The notes beneath the pieces were generated by a model. That model had not been told where the DNA came from. It saw nothing but the letters and a program-made list of their open reading frames with translations, and ran no database searches. From Tragulus kanchil (lineage: Eukaryota; Chordata; Mammalia; Artiodactyla; Tragulidae), in contig JAIOJX010000032.1 of NCBI GenBank assembly GCA_022376925.1, positions 168,107,979 through 168,171,978 of the forward strand: 64,000 nt of DNA. Direction: 5' to 3'. Position 1 is the first letter of the stretch; each line of letters starts with the position of its first letter. Positions 56,131 through 64,000 of this stretch are shown piece by piece. A program made the translations under genes and the position numbers.

Positions 56131-57971
56131 CGCCCGCCAGTCTACGGACACCGCTCTGCAGCGACGCCGGCAGCCTCCCAGGTGACCCCACCTCTCAACC
56201 CACCTGCGCCGGGCACCGGCCTCCATTCGGCCGCCCCCTCACTCCACAGCCGTGAGCACCCGCTCCCGGCCACAGGCCCTTCCAGCTGCCTGCCCCAGCG
56301 CGAGCCCAGCGCGCCTGCCCCTCTGCAGGGCCGCCTCTAAGACAGGCCGGCGTCCTCTCCACGCGGTGGCCTCGCACGAAACCCTGGGTTTCCTCCAAGC
56401 CTCCCGCGCGAGCTCCCGATCTGCCGCCCCTCCTAGTGACCGGGCCGCTCCGGAGGTCCTTCCCGACGCCACCACCGGTCGCCATGCCTCTGGAGGACCA
56501 GCAGCATGCCACAGCGACCCAGCCCTCACCACCCCCTCGGAACAGGTCTGGTGGGGCTGCGGCTGGAGCCCTCCGAGCCCCCGCCCACAGCCCGCCACCC
56601 CTCAGCGGCCACCGAGCTCCTTCCAGGCCTGTCCCACCCGCCAGGGCACCAAGGCCTCAGGGTGGGCTCCAACCGCGCTCTGAGGAGGGCCTCCCAACCC
56701 AGCCCCCTCAGTCTGGCCGCCCACAGGGACAGCCTGCCTGGCGTGGCCTCAGGGCCTGCCCCGGGCCAGCGAGGCGGGGACACTGTCAGGCCCCGCGAGC
56801 TGATGAGCGAGGGAGGACGCAGGAAATCTGCTGGCTGGCCCTGCGGTCACTTCTGGCCATCGCAGGAAGCCAGGCTGGGGCGTGACCAGTCCCCCGCTGG
56901 CTGGCCCTCGGCCTCTGGCTAGCGAGGCCGCTCAGGAGCCCACCACGCTGGGGCCCGAGACACGGGGCGGGTCTGGGAGAGCGCCGGAGCCTGGCCGGCA
57001 TCGGGAGACAGGGTCTCTCTGGCCTGGAGGGCTCGAGTCGGGAAAGGGTGGCCGGGCAGTGCCGTCCTGCCTGGAGGAGGGGCCGAGGGGCCGAGGCCAG
57101 AGCCCTCCCGTCCCCTCCCGCCGCACCCGTCCCCCAGCCCCCCTCCCCAGCTCTCGGCCGTGCCCTGCGTCCGCTTCCCTGCCCACTCACTCAGGAATGC
57201 ACTCAGGGACGCGCCCGCCAGTCTACGGACACCGCTCTGCAGCGACGCCGGCAGCCTCCCAGGTGACCCCACCTCTCAACCCACCTGCGCCGGGCACCGG
57301 CCTCCATTCGGCCGCCCCCTCACTCCACAGCCGTGAGCACCCGCTCCCGGCCACAGGCCCTTCCAGCTGCCTGCCCCAGCGCGAGCCCAGCGCGCCTGCC
57401 CCTCTGCAGGGCCGCCTCTAAGACAGGCCGGCGTCCTCTCCACGCGGTGGCCTCGCACGAAACCCTGGGTTTCCTCCAAGCCTCCCGCGCGAGCTCCCGA
57501 TCTGCCGCCCCTCCTAGTGACCGGGCCGCTCCGGAGGTCCTTCCCGACGCCACCACCGGTCGCCATGCCTCTGGAGGACCAGCAGCATGCCACAGCGACC
57601 CAGCCCTCACCACCCCCTCGGAACAGGTCTGGTGGGGCTGCGGCTGGAGCCCTCCGAGCCCCCGCCCACAGCCCGCCACCCCTCAGCGGCCACCGAGCTC
57701 CTTCCAGGCCTGTCCCACCCGCCAGGGCACCAAGGCCTCAGGGTGGGCTCCAACCGCGCTCTGAGGAGGGCCTCCCAACCCAGCCCCCTCAGTCTGGCCG
57801 CCCACAGGGACAGCCTGCCTGGCGTGGCCTCAGGGCCTGCCCCGGGCCAGCGAGGCGGGGACACTGTCAGGCCCCGCGAGCTGATGAGCGAGGGGAGGAC
57901 GCACAGGAAATCTGCTGGCTGGCCCTGCGGTCACTTCTGGCCATCGCAGGAAGCCAGGCTGGGGCGTGACC
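55833..57971 (+). repeat. Direct tandem duplication M, period 1084-1088 bp
   Basis: Bases 55833-56889 recur at 56921-57971, with 31 bp between copies. Several single-base indels are concentrated near the start of the second copy (56921-57110). The rest is identical by eye. Confidence 0.9.
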
Positions 57972-59640
57972 AGGTCCCCACCCTGCTCCCAGGGCCAGCC
58001 TCGAGGGCAGACACCTCGGCCCGCAAGCCTGCCGAAGCCCGGTCGTGAGGACAGATGCAGGGGAGGGGCACGCGGCTCATTAACCCTGTCAAGCCAGTGT
58101 CCCCGGCGCTGGTCAGGGGAGGCGGAGGCGGGGGGCAGTGCCCAGCGCTGGGGCCCAGCAGGACGGGGGAGCCTGGGGACTCACGAGCCCAGAGCTCCTC
58201 TCTGCCCTGGAGCGCGCCGCCTTCAGGATGTGGCTGCCCACCTCTGACGCGGGGCCTCACAGCCAGGACGCGCCCGCGGCACGGTGCCCATCACTGGTCT
58301 GCTGCCCAAAGGCCAGCGAACGATCCCTCCCAGGGTCGGCTGCCGGGAGACGGGGACGGGGCCCAGGACGCCTCAGACCCCACTCCCCACGCATCTTCCT
58401 TGCTGCCCCAGTCTGACTGCCCAGAGGCCAGGGCAGGACCAGGTGGGCGGCCTCGGAGGAAGGCGCGGGCCCCTCCCACGGCCCCACCCCAGACCCACAG
58501 CCTGGCCAGAGCCCCGCCCACGCCCCTGCCCTCCCCGTTTCCCGGGCGGCGCCCACGCCCACCGCGCCGGGTCCCACACACCCCAGGAGCAGGATCCGGG
58601 AGGCTCGCCAGGCGTGGCCCAGGGCACGGCCAGAAGGCAGGCTGGCGACTGAGGGCAGAGCTGCAGCGGCGACAGCGCACCCCGGCGTGGTGGTCCCGGA
58701 GGCCAGCCGGCTGGGAGGTCAATGGCTGCCAGAGACCAGACGCCAGAGGGCAGAGGGGAGGTGGGCCGCCTGCTCCCGGGACCGTGGGGGCCGCTGGCAG
58801 GAAGCGGCTCCGACTGTGCCCGCTCGGCGCCACCAGCTCCGCCCCTCGGGGCACTCGGTTACAGTCTCGGGCGGCGGGACGGCGGGCCTTGCCATCGGGC
58901 AGCGCGGGTGAGCACAAACCGGGCTCCCCTGGGCTCCACACGGGGCTCCCCTTGCCAGAGCCCCGGACGGGACACGCGTGGCCGCGGCCCGTCCGCCCGC
59001 AGGGCCTCCTCAGACAGCCTCGCCCGCAGCCTCGCGAGGCCCAAGGCGAAGGGCTCCTCCTCGGAGGCCACAGGGCCCCCGGGCCGGCCGGGTGCCCCGA
59101 TCACACAGCAGTGCAGGGCTGTCCTCCCGTGGACGGAGCCTGGAGAGCCCCGCAGACAGACTCGCCCGTGGGCGCTCCCCACAGAGCCGCCGCCGCTGCA
59201 TCCTCTCCGCGCCTCTGGGAACGGGGTGTCTGGCCCCCAGCAGCTGCCTGCCCCCCAGGCATCTGGACCAGGCTCCACCGCCCTGATCTGAGGCGGCAAG
59301 GGCCGCGGGGAGCAAAGCCGGGGCCGGGGCCCACCAGGCCTCCAGCTGTCCCCCGCCGGGAGAGCCCAGGCCCGAGGTGTGGGGCAGCGGCAGGGACGGC
59401 ACCTCTGGGGTGGGGGCGTGGTGGGGGTCGGGGTACCTCTGGAGGTGGGAACAGGGAGGGTGGAGGGAGGCTGGCTCTGGATGCAGGTGCAACGGTCCCG
59501 AAGAGCCCCTTGGGGAGGAGGCCCGGGAACTGGACTGGCTCAGCCCCCACCCCACCCCCACCGCCGTGGTCACACCCCAGGCCTGTCCCTCCCACGCCCC
59601 TCCTCCGCCGTCAGAAACTGGACGCATGGAACAGGCAGAG
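57972..59640. other. GC-rich intergenic DNA downstream of TMEM121
   Basis: No repeat array or gene is recognised. A 537-codon + frame at 58055-59668 has low-complexity Pro/Arg/Gly composition and a stop-poor GC context, so I do not call it. Confidence 0.5.
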
Positions 59641-60022
59641 CAGCGCCACGTTACATACAAAACTGTAAACATGAGTCTTTAAAAGGACAGAGGCCTCCTC
59701 GGTCCCGAACTCTCAGCCAGAGGCGCCCCCGTGGTACCAGGCCTCCGCCCACTCCGACCTCCCCGCCAGACCCCAGCGCGCGCAGGCGGGACCCCGCCTG
59801 CTCTGGCTCAGGCCGCGCGCGCTGGCCCACTAGCCCGGGCGGGCTGGAGGCGCAAGGTCCGCGGTCCGTGGTCCGAGGGATTCCTGAGATGAAGAAGCGG
59901 CCGCGGGCCCCCGCGAGCACGGGCGCTCTCCGCACCTGGTGCCGGGGGGAGCCTGCCCCGACCCCATCCCATGCAAAGTGCGCGCCTGCCGCCACGCCTC
60001 CCGGAGCGCAGGGAGGCCCCTG
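59641..60022 (-). other. TMEM121: Probable 3' UTR of TMEM121
   Basis: Downstream of the stop codon on the - strand. A small AT-rich block (59652-59690, TGTAAACATGAGTCTTTAAAAGG on the + strand) stands out from the GC-rich surroundings and may mark the mRNA end. I see no canonical AATAAA or ATTAAA on the - strand here, so the 3' end is uncertain. Confidence 0.45.
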
Positions 60023-61126
<1,104 letters not shown>

Positions 61127-63115
61127 CTGCGAAGAGCGGAGCGGACAGGGTCAGCACGCGGCGCGGCGGCCTCGCCCCCGCGGCTACGCGCTCCCCGCTC
61201 GGGGCCCCGGGACCCCGCCGCCCGCGCGCGCGCCAGGGAGCGCCCGGGGCGCCGCGCGCCGAGACCCGAGGCCTCGTTCCCGCCGCCGAGGAGGCGAGGG
61301 ACGGACGTGGCTTCCTCCCGCCGCCCGCGTCCCGGAGCCCCGGTGGCTCGTCCCCGCTGGGCTCCGGCGGCCCGCGGCGATTCCCGCGGGAGCCAGGGCG
61401 CCCTCGTTCCCGGCGCCGCGCGGGGCCGGAGGCGGGCCTGCACCCTCCGCTCTGCGAGAAGAGAGCGGGAGGAGCGGGGGTCCAGCCAGGTTTTCTTTGG
61501 GGGGGATGGCGGGGCGGGGGATGGGGCAGGTTTCCTGATCCAGAACTGAGAGTCATCCGGCTCCCGAGGGCGCCACGCCTCTCCGCGCCTCCCCACCCTT
61601 CCCTCGCAGCCGCGCATCTGTCCTTCCTGCCTTGGCGGACTTTGTCTCCCCTCTGGTCCGCCGTCCACAGGGACCGTGGACCCCTCTCTGCCCTGCTCCC
61701 TGCTGCTCTGGCAGCGTCCCCCGCCTTGCACATTCCCCCAGCCCCGGGGGCCAGCTCATCTGCTGCCCAGCTCACCCCAGCTGTCTCCTCTCCCTGGACC
61801 TTGGGGGCAATCTTAGGAAGTCTCCCTCGCTACCGCCCACTTGGGCCTGCTTTGGGTGCCACAGTGCCCTGCACCTGCCTCACAGGCCTGGCACGGGTTG
61901 TCAGGACCGCCGATCGCAGCCCCACACCAGGCTGCAGGCCGCTACCCCTGTGCCCATCGACACCTCGGGGCAGGACGGAGGCCTCGCCCTCACCCACCCA
62001 AGAGTCACTTGCAGACGCACTCCCAGCCGGGCGCCCCGCCCCTGCCGCCTCTCCTGCAGCACCCCTGCCCCAGGGCTCTGTTTACTGCCCTGTCTAGACA
62101 GAGACATAAAATTTAATGTCACCCGTGACTGTGGAGCCCATGCTCAGCCTGTCCCTGGTAAGGCCGCGGCCCCCAGTGCCTGGGCCAGAGCCGCCCTTCC
62201 AAGTAGGCACCTCCACCCCGGCCTCATCACAGCTGCTGCCCCACCCAGCACCTGCCTCCCAGGGATCTCCACCCCCCACCCAGGACCCCGCCACTGAGCT
62301 CAGACACCTCGAATAGAACGTGCCTTGGAGGGTCATCCGCCTAGCCCCCGTGTCCACACTTCCATGAGCCCCAGCCCCCCACTCACACACCCACCTCTTT
62401 TTCGCCCACACTGGGTGGCCACACTTGAACCACGAAGCCCCAAAGCCGCCTCTCCGGGCCTCCTTGGGCTGCAGCTGCGGCCTGGGAATTTCCTTCATCC
62501 CAGGTCTTGACCAGGCCAACTGGCCAAATAGCCGCTGCACCGAGAACCTTTGCTTTCATCGGTTCCACGGCGTTTTCGCTCCTTCACACACTCAGCAGAC
62601 AAGGACGGAGGGCCGCGGGTGCGGGACAGACCCAATTTCAACTGGCACTCACCCAGGGAGCCCCAGAGCCAGGGCCTGGCCACCCCTCCCCCGCACCCTG
62701 CCGGCCCTCTCCCTCGGGACAGGCCCCAGGCCCTGCTGCCCTGGCGTCCTGGGCCGGCCCCGCGCCTCATGCATGCCCCCCTAGCCGGACCTCGCAGACT
62801 CGGGAGCCTCCCGGTCCCTCGCGGTCTGCCTCTTCCCTGGCGCCTCGCACGCACCCCTCGGTGCCCATAAGGGGGGACAGGAGGAGAGGAAAGCGCCGCC
62901 CTCGCCTAGCCCGATCGGACAGAGGGCGGCGAAGGGGGTGGGCCGCTCGCGGCAGGCTGCGTCTCGGCTCCGCGGTCCCCGCCGCCTGCTTCCCGGACAG
63001 GCCTTGTCCCCGCCGTCCCGTGGCCCGGCCTCGCCCCTGCAGCGGCGCCCCTGCGGCCGAGTAGTCTGGGTTCACCGCGACCCCCTTCCAGAGCGCGCGC
63101 CCCGTCCGCACCTAC
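61127..63115 (-). other. TMEM121: Putative TMEM121 5' intron
   Basis: About 2.0 kb between the acceptor at 61127 and a possible donor G|GTAGGT (complement at 63115-63110). It includes CpG-rich DNA next to the coding exon and a less GC-rich middle (61800-62620). The donor is a guess from motif and island position. Confidence 0.35.
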
Positions 63116-63320
63116 CCGCTGCCGGCCAGATGCGGCGCCGCGCCGGGGCCAGCCCCGCGGAGCCAGCCTGCGCGCCGGGCCGAGGCCGCGCGCTTCTCCG
63201 CTCCGCGCGCCCCGCCCGCGGCCCCGCCCCGCGCTCCCGGCCGCCCGCGCCCGCGGCACCCGGACTGGGGGCCCTGCGCCCCCGCCCCTTCAGCAGCGCT
63301 GGTTGCCAGGACGACAGCTC
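63116..63320 (-). promoter_or_regulatory. TMEM121: Putative TMEM121 first exon and CpG-island promoter
   Basis: Very CpG-dense, with CCCCGCCC boxes (Sp1-type) and no TATA box. By position it is the likely start of TMEM121 transcription, reading leftward. The island extends to both sides (about 62880-63560). Confidence 0.4.
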
Positions 63321-64000
63321 TGTTCAGCAGCAGCGCCCGGACCCGCGGCGCTGGCGAGCCAGACGTCCTCGGGGCCCAAGCGCAGGCCCGGGAAGTCTCT
63401 CCACCGCCTTCACCCCGCGGCTGGAGGGAGAATCGCCCTGGGGGCCGTTCAGTCCCGCTCACGCTCGCGGCGTGACGTTGCGCGGCAAGCCCTACCCAGG
63501 CCTTCAACCCCGGCGACCGCGATCGCCGGCGACAGGAGGCCTGCGGGACCATGTGCCTTACCGCGGAGCTGGCCCCGACACGGGGCTGGGTAAACGCCGA
63601 CTATCTGCAGGTGGCCCCACGGAGCCTTGTCTGGGGACCCGGCGCCGCATCCCAGAGGTCCTAGGTCCTGCGTTTCTCCAGCCTTCCCTGCTCTTACCTG
63701 AGGGCAGGGAACAGGGGGCGTGCGCGCACCTCGTCCTCTTCTCCAGCCTTCCAGGGAGCATGCTAGGGTTTGGAGGTTCAGGCTTCCTTCCCCCCGCCGG
63801 AGTCCCCACCCTGTCCTCGCTGAGGACCGCCCCCAGGATCCCAGGCCCGTCCACTCCAAGGTGAAGGAGGGGAGCGCACAGGCCGCCTGCCTGCCGCCTG
63901 TGACGGAGAGGACCAGGTCAGAGAGTGAAGGGACCCCTGCACCCCGCGCACCTGTCTGCTGGCACTCAGCCCTGGCAGGCTCCTGGGTCCACACAGGTGG
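63321..64000. other. DNA upstream of TMEM121
   Basis: CpG-rich to about 63560, then ordinary GC-rich sequence to the window end. No gene is recognised. Confidence 0.5.

Noticed and set aside
58055..59668. A 537-codon + frame
   Set aside because: Low-complexity Pro/Arg/Gly composition with no domain and no splice or promoter context; it runs antisense into the probable TMEM121 3' UTR.
59728..59746. CTCF-like GGCGCCCCCGTGGTACC near the TMEM121 3' UTR
   Set aside because: The spacing between the C run and GTGG is two bases short of the CTCF core.

Overview
The window is mammalian genomic DNA, most likely from a ruminant. It covers the 3' end of an immunoglobulin heavy-chain (IGH) locus. The + strand carries the IgA constant gene (IGHA): CH1, hinge-CH2, CH3 with secretory tailpiece, and a membrane exon. 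About 54 kb further on, the - strand carries TMEM121, the gene that borders the IGH 3' end in mammals, so the two are convergent. Ruminant origin rests on a BovB (RTE) LINE 3' end, BovB-derived Bov-A-like fragments and tRNA-derived SINEs of the CHR/Bov-tA type. The species cannot be fixed from sequence alone.

Layout. 1-6.35 kb: IGHA, with parts of its exons duplicated. 6.5-8.1 kb: a TGATCA-containing minisatellite. 8.8-20 kb: the probable 3' regulatory region (3'RR). It holds a switch-like GGGTCAGC tract, a pair of inverted repeats about 0.47 kb long (9.6-10.1 and 15.2-15.6 kb) around an octamer-bearing segment (candidate hs1.2), a 1.1 kb CTCTGTCT array, and a second segment with two octamer-like sites (candidate hs4). 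20.5-29.7 kb: a 9.2 kb array of 8- and 10-bp GGCTCACA(CA) units. 29.7-46.5 kb: GC-rich unique DNA, a four-copy module and seven CTCF-like motifs, all in one orientation, which fits the hs5-7/3' CTCF anchor. 40.4-54.7 kb: a degraded L1 with nested SINEs, BovB and CpG-rich DNA. 54.7-64 kb: CpG-rich DNA and TMEM121 with its probable 5' exon and promoter.

The strongest large-scale anomaly is a set of twelve direct tandem duplications, all with a period of 1.08-1.20 kb, scattered across exons, enhancers, repeats and intergenic DNA. Their uniform size, near identity, disregard for features and short filler at some junctions point to an assembly artefact (uncollapsed contig or read overlaps). Copy numbers of IGHA exons and of candidate enhancers should therefore not be taken at face value.

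How the parts work together: IGHA makes secreted or membrane IgA by choosing between the CH3 poly(A) site and splicing to the membrane exon 3.4 kb downstream. The 3'RR enhancers are known in other mammals to drive class switching and late IGH transcription, and the CTCF cluster to insulate the locus from TMEM121. These regulatory assignments are inferred from position and motifs. Only the IGHA exons, TMEM121 and the repeats are read directly.
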